Source: Chlorocebus sabaeus | Taxonomy: Eukaryota; Chordata; Mammalia; Primates; Cercopithecidae | Length of the DNA: 64,000 nt | Assembly: GCF_047675955.1 (NCBI RefSeq) | Contig: NC_132910.1 | Coordinates: forward strand, 115,427,143 to 115,491,142 | Direction of reading: 5' to 3' | In this document: positions 21,376 to 32,344 of the stretch, one piece after another | Numbering within the stretch: the first letter of the stretch is position 1 | How the letters are laid out: every line of letters begins with the position of its first letter | Made by a program: the position numbers and the translations under genes | Notes under the pieces: generated by a model | The model's database searches: none | Seen by the model: only the letters and a program-made list of their open reading frames with translations | Told to the model about the DNA's origin: nothing

Positions 21376-21777
21376 TATACCAGTTATTCCAACAGATACA
21401 AAAACCTGTTGCTGCTCCAAGGAGAGAAGTGAGGGTTAGGAAATGAGGGGTGGGGTGGGGGAAATGGAATTCTCATTGAGCCTGATTATCACGAAATGTG
21501 TAGAATATAAAGGCTGAGGTGAATTAGGAGACCTTAAAGATAGATTTTTCTCCTAACTCTGAACCTCTGATAATTAATAGAGGACCAGCAATGAAGAATA
21601 ATGATGCTGCATATTTGTATACTGCAGGCAGAAATGGAGTGATGTCTTCTACAGAAAATGGCAAGTCAACAAATTCCAAATATTTTCTAAAAGGAGAATA
21701 AAATTATTACTATTTATATATTTTTAGTCATCATTCAATGTGTTATTGTAAAATCAATCAGTTGAACAAGAACACTA
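21376..21777. other. No gene; G-rich patch at 21448-21468
   Basis: Unique-looking. GAGGGGTGGGGTGGGGG (about 21447-21463) has three G4-5 runs, one short of a standard quadruplex unless GAGGG-type neighbours take part. Confidence 0.5.
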
Positions 21778-21926
21778 ATACTTTCTAAAATCCATTGAAT
21801 ATTTACCACATGCCACACACTGTGCTAAGCTGTTCATATGCACTAAGCATCTCTCTCACTTCTCAGTGCAACTCTTTGAAGTTATTATCTCCATTTGTAG
21901 TTAAGAAAATTCCACTTTAGGGAGAT
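21778..21926 (-). mobile_element. MIR SINE, antisense (left part)
   Basis: 'CATGCCACACACTGTGCTAA', 'TTATTATCTCCATTTGTAGT' and 'AAGAAAATTCCACTTTAGGG' give the reversed MIR up to the MLT1 insertion; 22386 resumes it. Confidence 0.8.
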
Positions 21927-22385
21927 TGTGTTAGGTTTCCAATACTGCTCTACAAAATTACCACAAACTTGGTGGCTTAAAATAACAGAAATGTATTATC
22001 TCACAGATCTGTAGACGGAAGTTCAAAATAAGGTGTTGGCAAGGCCCTGCTCCCTACAGAGACTCGGGTGGATTCTTACTTGCCTCTTCCAGTTTCTGTT
22101 GATTCTGGGAGTTTCCTGGCCTGTGTATTCATAACTCCAATCTCTGCCTTGTCGTCACATTGTCTTCTCCTTTGGGTGTCTCTCTCAAATCTGCCTTGGC
22201 CATTCTCTTATAAAAACACTTGTCATCGGATTTAGGGCCCATGCAAACATCAGGATAATTTTATCATGAGATCTTTTACTTAATTATATCCGCAAAGACT
22301 ATTTTCCATATAAGGTCATGTTCATAGATTCTGGGTATACAGGCATGGGCATACCTTGTTGGGGGCCACCATTCAACCCATTACA
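21927..22385 (-). mobile_element. MLT1-type MaLR solo LTR, antisense
   Basis: 459 bp from TGTGTTAGG to CCATTACA. Key text: ATTACCACAAACTTGGTGGC, ATCGGATTTAGGGCCCATGC, ATCCGCAAAGACTATTTTCC. Flanks GAGAT (21922-21926) and GAGGT (22386-22390) are a 4/5 match to a 5-bp target duplication, and MIR sequence continues on both sides. Confidence 0.92.
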
Positions 22386-22490
22386 GAGGTTGAACAATAT
22401 CTCCAAATCCACATAGATAGTAAGGGTCAAATTCTAGATGTCTGACCCCAGGGTACATGCTCTTAATCACTTCACTCTTTTTACCTGCTC
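22386..22490 (-). mobile_element. MIR SINE, antisense (right part)
   Basis: 'GAGGTTGAACAATATCTCCA' and 'TACATGCTCTTAATCACTTC' complete the MIR split by the MLT1. Confidence 0.78.
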
Positions 22491-23944
22491 TCTGACAAGC
22501 TATATGTTCATTAGTGAAAATATTTATGAGTTAGAAAAATACGTACTATTTTTCTGTAAAACGTAAAGCACCTAATATGTGATATGCACAAGGCATTATG
22601 AAAATGCTATTTTTAACTTTTGTTAAAATACACAAAGTTCAAAACCATTGAAAATAAAGGATATGTATTGTTTTTAAAAGGATTTATTTCATTTAGAAAA
22701 TATTGAAATGACCAGATCTTTCTCAGTTTTTGCATTTTAAACTTCTGTTAATTCACTACTGTCTAATTGGTTTAAATACAAATGGACAACTCTGACAATT
22801 GCAGTAACTTATTCATCCTCATCCAGGTAGTTTTGTTTATCTCTGTGGATTAAATTATTGTAATGTCCAATCAGAATACTGCAATAGTCTTACCCTAAAA
22901 CTGGAAGTGAGTTGTTGTGTAGGTGCTATTGAATGCTGCAGCCAAGCTACACTCTGTGAAGAAGCAAAGAAGCAATGACTGACTGTTACAAATTTTCTCA
23001 CCAAATCTTTTATCTTTTATTTTATTTTGGTTACAAGTTAGATAAGAAGATACTCGGGTTGTTGAAACTGTTTCCTGAAGATACTCCAAGAAACTGTTTT
23101 TTTAAGATACTTTAGCCCAGTGGCTTTTAAATGATCCATTAGTTTGGAAAAATGAAGAAAAAATAAGTCTTTTGACTCCATTTGTCTAGAGGAGAAATTC
23201 ATTCTCTGCATGATTGCATAATGATGGAACATTATCAACCTCACTCTTTAATGGTCCATAACAAAATAAACACCAAGAGGGTTGATAAGCATAAGACCTA
23301 TCCCACCTCCCCAAAAAAATTACAGCTACCTGCTCTGAGCACCATTAAAGCAAATGAGAAAAATAGCCCTTTTTTCCAGAGGAATAAATTTATGTGATAG
23401 ACAGTCAACCAGAATTCTTTTGGCATGGGGTATCCTTCTTTTAAATATCTTGTTATTGCTTCGGACACAGAAAACATATTTGCATGCAGCAGGCATATAG
23501 TAAAAGAGTCAAAAACAAAGGGTAAGACTGAGAGATACTGTCAACTTTCAAATACAGAGACTGCAAGTAAACTAAATACAGTTCAGATACAAATATAGAA
23601 TTTTTAAATCAAATTAGAGAAGGTCATTATCTTTCTTACAAAACTATAGAGCTTACCGAACCTTTGTTACTTTGCTTCCATGGGTGAGCTATTTTTTTTT
23701 TCTTTCCTGTTACAGATCAGGATATTCTTACCAGATGTCAAAATTTTAACTGCCTTTTTTTTCCAATGGTATGTGCCCAAAGCATCTTTTTTTAATTGTC
23801 CCCTTTGTCCATATAATAACTTGATGTAGAGAAGAAAGCAATGCATTAGCAGCAGTTATCGAGCAATTTATGTGACCATAGATGAAGTAGGAGAGACACA
23901 GGAAGCATAGATAAGATATAATTAAATGCCAAATATGTGTTAAA
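22491..23944. other. No recognised feature
   Basis: AT-rich unique-looking DNA; overlapping short frames near 22895-23397 on both strands have no family signature. Confidence 0.55.
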
Positions 23945-24095
23945 GAAAATCCTCTAGGAAGCAGTAGAAATAAAAGATTCATAAGGAAGGGGTGGACTTA
24001 AGCTTGGCTTTGAAGTTTTGGTAGAATAAATATAAGAAAAATGGAAGTCTTTACAGCACAAGGAAGGGCACAGGGGTGGGAATGTACATGTCTGT
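23945..24095 (-). mobile_element. Possible L2, antisense
   Basis: 'GGGTGGACTTAAGCTTGGCT' and the 'CAGCACAAGGAAGGGCACAG' block resemble reversed L2 text near its 3' region. Confidence 0.5.
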
Positions 24096-24104
24096 GTTTG
24101 CTCA

Positions 24105-24185
24105 CTAACATTACAATACCTAACATAAGGCCTGGCACACAGTGGCACTCAGTAAATATCTGTGGGTTGTTAAATGGTGAATAAT
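24105..24185 (+). mobile_element. L2 3' terminus, sense
   Basis: 'GGCCTGGCACACAGTGGCAC' then TCAGTAAATATCTGTGGGTT is the L2 end. Confidence 0.65.
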
Positions 24186-24415
24186 GAATACAGATAATAT
24201 TGATGTAGGACTAGCCCTGCATCTTAAAGACTTCTTGAAGCTACTCTGAGTGCTTTAACATGAGGCAGTAAGCCACAAAGTGCACCGTTATTAACTTCCA
24301 TATGTTCTCCAGCATACATAGCCCAGTTCATCCCTAAAAACGGTGGTGACATTGTGAGAACGTGGACACAGCAAGACTTTTCATTCTCAAGTTAAAATTA
24401 TTACAAGAGTCTTCC

Positions 24416-24720
24416 GCCGGGCACAGAGGCTCAAGCCTGTAATCACAACACTTTGGAAGGCCAAGGCGGGTGGATCACCTGAGGTCAGAAATTCGAGACC
24501 AGCCCGACCAATATGGTGAAACCCCTTCTCTACAAAAAAATACAAAAATTAGCCAGGCGTGGTGGCCTGTACCTGTAGTCCCACCAGCTACTCGGGAGGC
24601 TGAGGCAGGAGAATTGCTTGAACTCGGGAGGCAGAGTTGCAATGAACTGAGATTGCACCACTGCACTCCAGCCTGGGCAACAGAGTGAGACTCCCATCTC
24701 CAAAAACAAAAAACAAAAAA
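24416..24720 (+). mobile_element. Alu SINE (S-like), sense
   Basis: Full-length Alu beginning GCCGGGCACAG and ending in a CAAAAA-rich tail. Flanks AGTCTTCC (24408-24415) and AGTTTTCC (24720-24727) look like the target duplication. Confidence 0.97.
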
Positions 24721-24727
24721 GTTTTCC

Positions 24728-25143
24728 ACTGAGTAGCCCAGGTGGGACTGGAGGAAGCAATCAGTCTGGAAGTGTGTTAGGAGGGATTTTCAGAGCATCC
24801 ATATTTCAGCCCTCATCTTGAATTCCACTACCCTTAGCATGTGTCAAGTGAGGTAGTACTGCTATATTAAAATCACTGTAACCAACAGAGACTTTCTATG
24901 AGTGATGGCCAACTGGAGCTATTCTCTTCAAATTAGCGTTCAAGTTAAGGATAACATTAAAGAACTATGAGCATGGTTTAATGAGAAAGACAAAGTTTCT
25001 ATCTGCACTGGTGCTAGGTAATGCTCAAGTTCCAAGCCAACTAGCTGGAATGAAAGCATTGTTCATGGGCCACCACAAACATTGTGCCTGCTCTTCCTTT
25101 CTGATGCTCTGTCTCACCTTTGGCGGTATCCACGAAGGAATGA
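24728..25143. other. No recognised feature
   Basis: Unique-looking sequence. Confidence 0.55.
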
Positions 25144-25157
25144 AATGTGCTTTGGGC

Positions 25158-25595
25158 ACTATTCCCAGTTGAAAAGTCATGGAATCAACCTAAATGTCTA
25201 TCAACAGTGGACTGGACAAGGAAAATGTGGTATGTATACACCATAGAATACTATGCAGCCATCGGAAAGAATGACGTCATGTCCTTCACAGCAACATGGA
25301 TAGAGCTGGAGGCCATTACTGTAAGTGAAATAAGTTAGAAATAGAAAATCAAATACCACACGTTCCCACTTATAAGTGGAAGCTAAGCAATAGGTACACA
25401 CGAACATGGGATGGAGATAGATATTGGGAAAGCCAAAAGGGGAGGCGTAGGGAAGGGAGTGAAGGTTGAAAAACTACCTACGGGGTACTATGTTCACTAT
25501 CTAGTTGATGTGCACATTAGAAACCCAAACCTCATCATTATGCAATATATTCATGTAACAGACCCGCACATGTACCTCAGAACTTAAATTTTTTT
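25158..25595 (+). mobile_element. L1 3' end, 5'-truncated, sense, with TSD
   Basis: C-terminal ORF2 and 3' UTR of an L1MA/MB-like element: AATGTCTATCAACAGTGGAC, ATACACCATAGAATACTATG, CCCACTTATAAGTGGAAGCT, TGTACCTCAGAACTTAAA. Flanks AATGTGCTTTGGGC (25144-25157) and AATGTGCTTTTGAGC (25596-25610) are a clear target-site duplication. Confidence 0.95.
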
Positions 25596-25610
25596 AATGT
25601 GCTTTTGAGC

Positions 25611-27374
25611 ATTTATTGCATTTACTGGATAAAGGCTTATATGTTTATGCTCCTTGATTTTAGAGCAGATGGTTAATGGATTTGTTAGTGTGTGTTATAT
25701 GTGGGTTCAAATGGCTTTCCCTAGAAGTAAGCAAGAAACTGAATGGAATTATTTTATTTATCTGTGGCTGCTGGTAGATAGCACTATCTGTGAGCATCCA
25801 TAGTTCTTGAAAGAAGTCTATGATCTCTCAGCTAGCTTGTAATTTCTCTAACACTTTTTAATTCTACTTTTTATGCATGGTAAGTGTGACTTATACTGAA
25901 ATATTATCCATTCTGCTTGGCTTCCACAAAGTGCCATCCAGCAAAAGAATGACACCTAGCATGCTCTCTCCTCTTCTTCTTCCCATTCCTGTCACTATCC
26001 ATGATCAACAGTGCTTTTCTAAAGATTTATTAGGCAAAAATATAGGTAGGAAAACAGCATGACCTGTATACCTCCTTTTCTACCTATGCCTCTTGGTATG
26101 AGTCAAATTTATTATAGTATAATGCTTTTCTAGTTCTAGTATTGAGGACAGGATTAACATCAACACAATAGGCTGTATTTTATCACTATATCCCCTAGAG
26201 CCTAGTTCAGCCTGCTATATTCCTGATCTCATGAGCTACCAAACCTTTATGTGAAGTCCTGGCAAAAATTTGGGATAAAAACCTCAATAGAAAAAAACAA
26301 GAACATCCCTGGTGTCAAATAAAGGAGAAGAGTAATCAGTATTTATTTCATATTTAAATGTTTCAATGTATGCGATAGAATGGTACTCTCTTCCCAAATA
26401 TTAATTTTACATTCAGGTATGCATACATTGTGGAATATATTTTGTCACACTTCAAAATTTTTTAGGATTATCACTGAGATGTGTGTAGGTGGGGGAAGAG
26501 AATACATAGGTAGTCTCATAGAAGATGTGATGAGTAAGTTGGTCTGAAAAGAAGCACTTACCTGAAAAGCAGCCTAGGAAGGATGTTTATGAGAGAGACT
26601 TCTCATTATCATATCCTTGACCCAACCACTACATTTCTTATTTTGAAAACTCATCACCCACACAGCAAACATTTTCCGTTTCATTTTCCTATCTATATTC
26701 TTCCTTAGCAGGCCCCAACCTGTGAGGGCTCTGTTCTTTTTGTGTCACTTTTCCATAATTCATATTTTTAATCTTGATAACCATCAACTGCAGTTTTTTA
26801 AAACCAACGGTGGGAAGCCACCCAGAAACAAAACACAGTAGACATCAGTAAGACATCTCATGAGCAAAGTAGCCCTAAAATGAGTAAGTTCAACCACTCA
26901 GGGTCGCCATTGCTCCGCTTAAGTGGGGAAGCATTTTTTTTAAGTACCTCTATACATGAGAAAATATGCAACATCAGGTCATTTGGCATCCACAAAAGAA
27001 ACAACTTTACAATACAAAGTTATCCACCTCCTCAATTCATCAATTTACAGTTGTATCTCCAGATCAGTTCTTTCAATTATAACCAAATATCCACAAAGAC
27101 TAGTATTACATATTGACAGCCCTTTGAGTTAGCTGTCTTAAATTTGTAATGGACAAAGGTAGGTAGAAACGACAAGAAGTTTGTCGACTCTAACACACGA
27201 CATTTCAAAATTACTTCAATCTGCTGAAAACCAGTTTATAATGCCCAAGATATGACATATATTTAAAGGCAAATTATTTAGAAATGACCTTCTGTTTTAC
27301 TGTACTTTTAACCATTACTGGTCTTCATAAACAAGGAATGGATTAATAACTTCATTATAAAGATGATAGGTACT
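25611..27374. other. No recognised feature
   Basis: 1.8 kb of AT-rich unique-looking DNA without a supportable gene; frames at 25877-26062 and 26880-27116 have no family signature. Confidence 0.55.
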
Positions 27375-27480
27375 ACATCTTATTCACACTGATATCTCCA
27401 GCCTAGTCCAGGCCCTGGCATTCAATAATACTGCATTGAACAAAAACTTAAATTACTGAATACATGAATGAATGAAGAAC
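27375..27480 (+). mobile_element. L2 3' terminus, sense
   Basis: 'TATCTCCAGCCTAGTCCAGG', 'CCCTGGCATTCAATAATACT' and the closing GAATGAATGAAG are the L2 end. Confidence 0.7.
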
Positions 27481-27844
27481 AAATGCATAAAATCACCTGC
27501 AGAAAATTAAATTAGATATACATTAATAGAAAGCTCTGCATTTGCAATAATTTTAACATATTAAAGTGTTAAATTGCTTTTAACACTCTAGTAATATATT
27601 TATATCAAAGATCCCATCTAGGTCTACAGATGGGGATCCTTACCTTAAAAATAATTTCACTTACAATATTCAACAAATGTTTCTTCAAAAAGATGGCAGA
27701 AACATCACAAAACGGGGAAGTTTGCACGATAGCACTGACTCTGTATAATTAGTTAAGATATGCATCCAGGGCAAAAACAATTATCATTAGGGCAAAGAGA
27801 AATGTTCATGTTTAGAGAATTGGCTAGACTGAGCAAGGTTATAC
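27481..27844. other. No recognised feature
   Basis: AT-rich sequence, nothing recognised. Confidence 0.55.
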
Positions 27845-28140
27845 TAAGTAATAACCCCCAAATCTCAGTGGCTTAGAATGACAGAGGCTTATTTCTCACC
27901 TATGGGCTATGTCTTTCCCAGAGTAGCTAAAGTTTCTGCTTCATATCATCCCACTCTAAGACCTTGTTGATGAAGCAACCACCATCTCCTACATGTCCAG
28001 TCCTTGAGTCAAAGAGAAAAGACAGCTCTGAAGAGTCTTGCACCGGCAATTAGATGTCAGTCACCTGATCCACAGGAAGCCCAATCTTACAATGTGCCCA
28101 GAAGAGAAAGGTAGCTAACATATTTCATAATGGTTACCAC
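27845..28140 (-). mobile_element. LTR-like interspersed repeat, antisense
   Basis: 'AATAACCCCCAAATCTCAGT' then GGCTTAGAATGACAGAGGCT is the reversed 3' end of an ERVL-type LTR; 'CAATCTTACAATGTGCCCAG' and the closing GGTTACCACA fit its other end. Subfamily not assigned. Confidence 0.6.
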
Positions 28141-28530
28141 ATTTAGAAAGTAAATTCTTGCTGATTTCCACTCAAACTATAAAATCCTATATAATTCCTA
28201 GAAGAATAATGAACTAAAAATATGTATTTGAACACTGCCAACTTCATTTTCCTGGTTTGTAGGTAAGTAAAAGGAGCTTTACGGTTCAGGATAAAATCAT
28301 GCCTTCTGGTGTGCCTCCAAGGTGACAGACTGAGCCCAAACAGGATCTCTGCACCCACCAGGTGCAGCTCCCTGGCAGTATTGCAGTTGTTTGCGGAACA
28401 CCTAAAAGGAACACAGAACTGCAAAGACTGTACTTAGGGGACACAGTTTTTTGCAAGTTATAAGGAGCAGAGATACTAGAGGGCAGAGATTTAACAATAA
28501 TGCAGATGTCAATATTTTCCAGATGGGAGA
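28141..28530. other. No recognised feature
   Basis: Unique-looking; the minus-strand frame at 28143-28424 has no family signature. Confidence 0.5.
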
Positions 28531-28558
28531 ATGATGTATGTGTGTGTGTGTGTGTGTC
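28531..28558. repeat. (TG)n microsatellite
   Basis: About 10 TG units ending in TCTG. Confidence 0.95.
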
Positions 28559-29639
28559 TGCTCACACTTCACCTGTCTGCACTTCCCAAGAAACCAAGAG
28601 AAATTAGGTACAGCGCAGCAAAGAGAAACAAGAATAAGGTGGTCTTAGGTTGTAAATTCCAGAACTTCTGAAAGATTTAAATATTGAATATCTGATCTCT
28701 TTGCAAGAACCAAAAAAGATTTATGAGAAGTGTGAAGGGGACAGGATTTCTAATGAGTTAATGTTCGGAGTCGACCCGCCTACTGCCCATGAAGAGAAGA
28801 AGCGGCCACATTTACTGCTCCTCCCATCTCTGCCTTGGAGGAGATTGTCTCTGACAAAGTAGTTCAAGGACTCTTGCAAGCTGAAAAAGAAAATGGGCAG
28901 AAAACAATTGAACCTAAAAATACAAAAGAAAAGAGAGGGATGCCTAAGGAGAAATCGAAAAGTGAGTAGAAGAGACGAAAACAAAAAGAGAGGCCAGTTA
29001 ATGGAGAAAGAGAAAGAAACCGAGAGAAGAAAGTACGCTGTGGGATTCAAAACGATAGAGGATTTGTTTTGTGAACTTCTGATTGTGTGTTGAGGGTGGA
29101 GGGTCATACACAGATGAGAGGCTCCAACAAAAATGATATGAAAGGGAATTGAGACGAAGCAGGAAAAGGAGCATGAGAAATATTACCTGAGTTTATGAAT
29201 TGCATTCCCTTTATTGTTTTCCAGAGACTGAAGGTTTTCATTACTTTTGGTTATTTGGATATGCTTAGATGAATAGGACTCTGTAAGGCTTTCATTTATC
29301 TTTAAATACACAGATAAGAAATTGCTGTAATTTATTTAGAAATGCATGAATTAATATGTCATGATACATTTAAGAAATATCAAAAAATGTTGGTCTTTGG
29401 TCAACAGGAAAAAAAAAGGTTGATCGTCAGCATATTTAAAAGAGAACTTTTAAAGGTTCTCTTTTCGTAGATTGAAAATAGCCTCCAGCTTTTTTTGTGA
29501 TGCTGTTATTGGCCTTCTTCACTGCTTTTGGACCCTGGGTCAAGTATCAATTTATTGTCATACGGGTGCAAACACACCCTTCAATATAGTGCGTTGTGAT
29601 CAACCACCAGTTCCTTTAAGCCTTTCTCCTTTAAAGTGA
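28559..29639. other. Unassigned DNA with a purine-rich block
   Basis: 28880-29100 is strongly purine-rich on the plus strand (AAGAGA/GAAAGAG text), which creates long frames on both strands (28721-29107 minus, 28893-29093 plus) by composition. 28760-28860 keeps several CpGs (see findings). Confidence 0.5.
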
Positions 29640-30200
29640 CAGTGATGTTAAACTGTGTCAGTAGAGGGCGCTGGAGGAAGATCCCAAGAAAAAGAGGCTT
29701 CCATGGTTTGCAGCACAGGCAGAGGAGGTGAGTGTCAGCCATGCTGGAGCCTGACCAAGCCACAGGACCAGGACACAATCCCTCGGCAACCTTGCAGACT
29801 TGGCCCGGGGATAACCTGTCCTCCGCCCTGAGAAGCTTTTCCCAGACCCCTGCCCCAGTGCATCCCATGCACTCTGAAGGCCTCTTGTCCCACAGCCACG
29901 TAGCACTGCACCCCCATTGCACCAGTTGCTGATCACCTGTTCCCAGCTATAATCCCCAGGGTTGCCTAGTGTTTGCACACAACTCCGTACCAGCTAACTT
30001 TCTCTGCTACCGAGTGGCCAAGGCAAACCTCATCCAAGAGGTCTCAACCCCTTCCAAATGTTTCCTCCCTTTTCTCATATCTATGGTTACTTTTTTATTA
30101 GAGTTTGAAATTATTATACTAAACTTTTCCTGTTAAACCTACTATGTGGCTTCTCTAGAGCCCAGATTGCTACACACCCTGATGTAATCTCCTATACCAA
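29640..30200 (-). mobile_element. Possible LTR-type interspersed repeat
   Basis: Text such as 'AGAGGTCTCAACCCCTTCC', 'TCATATCTATGGTTACTTTT' and 'CCTGTTAAACCTACTATGTG' reminds me of an ERVL-associated LTR, but I cannot name the family or fix its edges or orientation. Confidence 0.4.
29658..29671 (+). promoter_or_regulatory. Candidate CTCF-binding motif
   Basis: TCAGTAGAGGGCGC fits the consensus CCASYAGRKGGCRS at 13 of 14 positions (only the first base differs) and keeps its CpG in a CpG-poor area. Occupancy cannot be told from sequence. Confidence 0.5.
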
Positions 30201-30369
30201 ACTCCACACCTAATACTGTTTCTTGTGCAAATGTGTAACTGGCTCGTTCACTTGGAAACATCCATTTTATGGATATTGAAAAATGAGCAGATAAAAAAAC
30301 TTACATAGAGCCACGGGAGTCTGCAGTCAATCTAAAACCAGATCTTCGATGACTAAAGAATTCTCTTTA

Positions 30370-30671
30370 GGCCGGATGCAGTGGCTCACATCTGTAATCC
30401 CAGCACTTTGGGAGACCAAGGCAGGTGGATCACTTGAGGCCAGGAGTTTGAAACCAGTCTGGCTAACATGGTAAAACCCGTCTCCACTGAAACTACAAAA
30501 ATTAGCTGGGCATGGTTGTGGGTGCCTGTTATCTCAGCTACTTGGGAGGCTGAGGCAGGAGAATCACTTGAACCCAGAAGGCAGAGGTTGCAGTGAACTG
30601 AGATTGTGCCACTGCACTCCAGTCTGGGCAACAGAGTGAGTGAGACTCCATCTCAAAAAAAAAAAAAAAAA
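30370..30671 (+). mobile_element. Alu SINE (S/J-like), sense
   Basis: Full length from GGCCGGATGCAGTGGCTCAC to an A17 tail. Confidence 0.97.
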
Positions 30672-32055
30672 TCCTTTAATCCACTGCTGAGTAAACAGTT
30701 TAAAAATAGTTACAGATCTATGGGGAAACATATTCTGTGGAGGCAAGACACAGAGATGAAATGACATATCAAAAAATGTAATTGAGGGTGAGCGTCAGTC
30801 TAGATCTTGTGATTTTTCACTCGTCCTGGGCCTAGAAAACACCAGCTACATCGCGTGCAGGTCTGTTTATTAACATGCAGCACATTCTAAAGGAACACTC
30901 AGGATCTGTTTCTTCTCTAAGCATCTTGGCCCACTGCTTCAGAGATTTAATGTTTCACTGTGAAAGTTAACCGCTAAACAGTTAAAAGGGTTTTCACTAC
31001 CCACTCCATGACTACACACACACAAAGAAAAAAGTTTTGGTACATCTGACTTCTAAGTTGCATGTATTCCCACCTCCTATCATTTCACTTTTTTCTTCTT
31101 ATTTGTAAACGCCACCACTGCTTTTGAAAAACCAAGTTATAATTTACTGCATTTTTAAAAAGTCTTAATTATGGATCTTGCAGCCTTCTTAATCTTGTGA
31201 GCAATTATTTGAGTTTTCTCTTTTTCTGTTTGTCATGTCACATGCCTAAGAGTAGAATTTACATTAGTAGTTCTCAAGCCCATGAGTCCCAAACTAAGAA
31301 AAGAGAACCTACGGGTTATATCAGCTTTTGAAAGATAAAATAACATCCTGTTGCAAATATCTTTAATTCAAATTTGTCATGCTCCGGAGGGCTCATCTCT
31401 TTCAAAAGTGCAGAACTGAGAAGGCCAAGAAATGGCAGTAGAAGGTGTGATCTTGAGTGTGAAATATCTGTGCAATTACTACATTAAATATTCATGCAGT
31501 TCAGAGTAAATGAAATTTCTCTCATAATCAACTTGTAGTCACAAACTAGCATGTATCTTATTAATCTCTTAACAGGAATGAGACCAAATATAAATTTGAA
31601 CCATACTAGCAGTTATTGTCTGATCTGCTTTTCCTCAACTTACTAAAGAAAAAAAAATCAGCATATGAGAAAAAAATGATATGAGACTTTGTTAGCAAAC
31701 AATGGCTGAGTCAAACCTTGGAAGATGCTATCAATTGAAAATATCTGAATGCATTTTCAGCAAGACTTATGATTTTACAAAACGACATCAAGTTACTTGA
31801 AATGCATCAGATGTAAACGTTGAAAAACCTATTGCTAAGAATGTCAAAAACTGAAAAATAATATTAAAGAAAGTGGAGCCATGCATAATTCCTATGTTAA
31901 TACATTTATCATCAATCACCAGTTTCAGATCAACTGCAAATCTTCTGTTCTTTCAAAGGTCTCTATACTTCTGATTTTTTTAACTTTCTGAAACTTTACT
32001 GTTGTAAGTTTCCATATAGCCTGTGGGTAGCCTGTTTTGAAGAAGTTTCTTTCCA
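30672..32055. other. No recognised feature
   Basis: 1.4 kb of AT-rich unique-looking DNA. Confidence 0.55.
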
Positions 32056-32059
32056 TTTG

Positions 32060-32320
32060 CTGTCCTATCTTCAGTATATTCATGTAATCTTTCTCCCTCA
32101 AAGCCTATTTCCTTACATCATTTTGAAGCAAAGATTTGACATTCTTTCCAACTCCCTTAAACTCCTCTTCAACCGCCACCCCCAACATTGCTATTATCAT
32201 GATCCTACTACAAGTTCTCATCTTCTTTTGCTTGAATGATTCCACTAGATTCCAGACTTGTCTTTCTGCTTCCCCTCTGATCTACTCTTCCGTATTGCCT
32301 CTAAAGTTGTTTGCAGTTAA
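32060..32320 (+). mobile_element. Possible L2 segment, sense
   Basis: 'CAAGTTCTCATCTTCTTTTG', then CTTGAATGATT, and 'CTTGTCTTTCTGCTTCCCCT' parallel the L2 'ctggattactgcaa...ctccctgcttcc' block. Degenerate. Confidence 0.45.
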
Positions 32321-32344
32321 TGGTTCTGGAATAAGTATGTATTC

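Noticed and set aside
21447..21463. G-quadruplex
   Set aside because: Only three good G runs in the tract itself; a fourth needs a distant partner.
28721..29107. Overlapping long frames on both strands
   Set aside because: Explained by purine-rich composition that contains few stops; no family signature.
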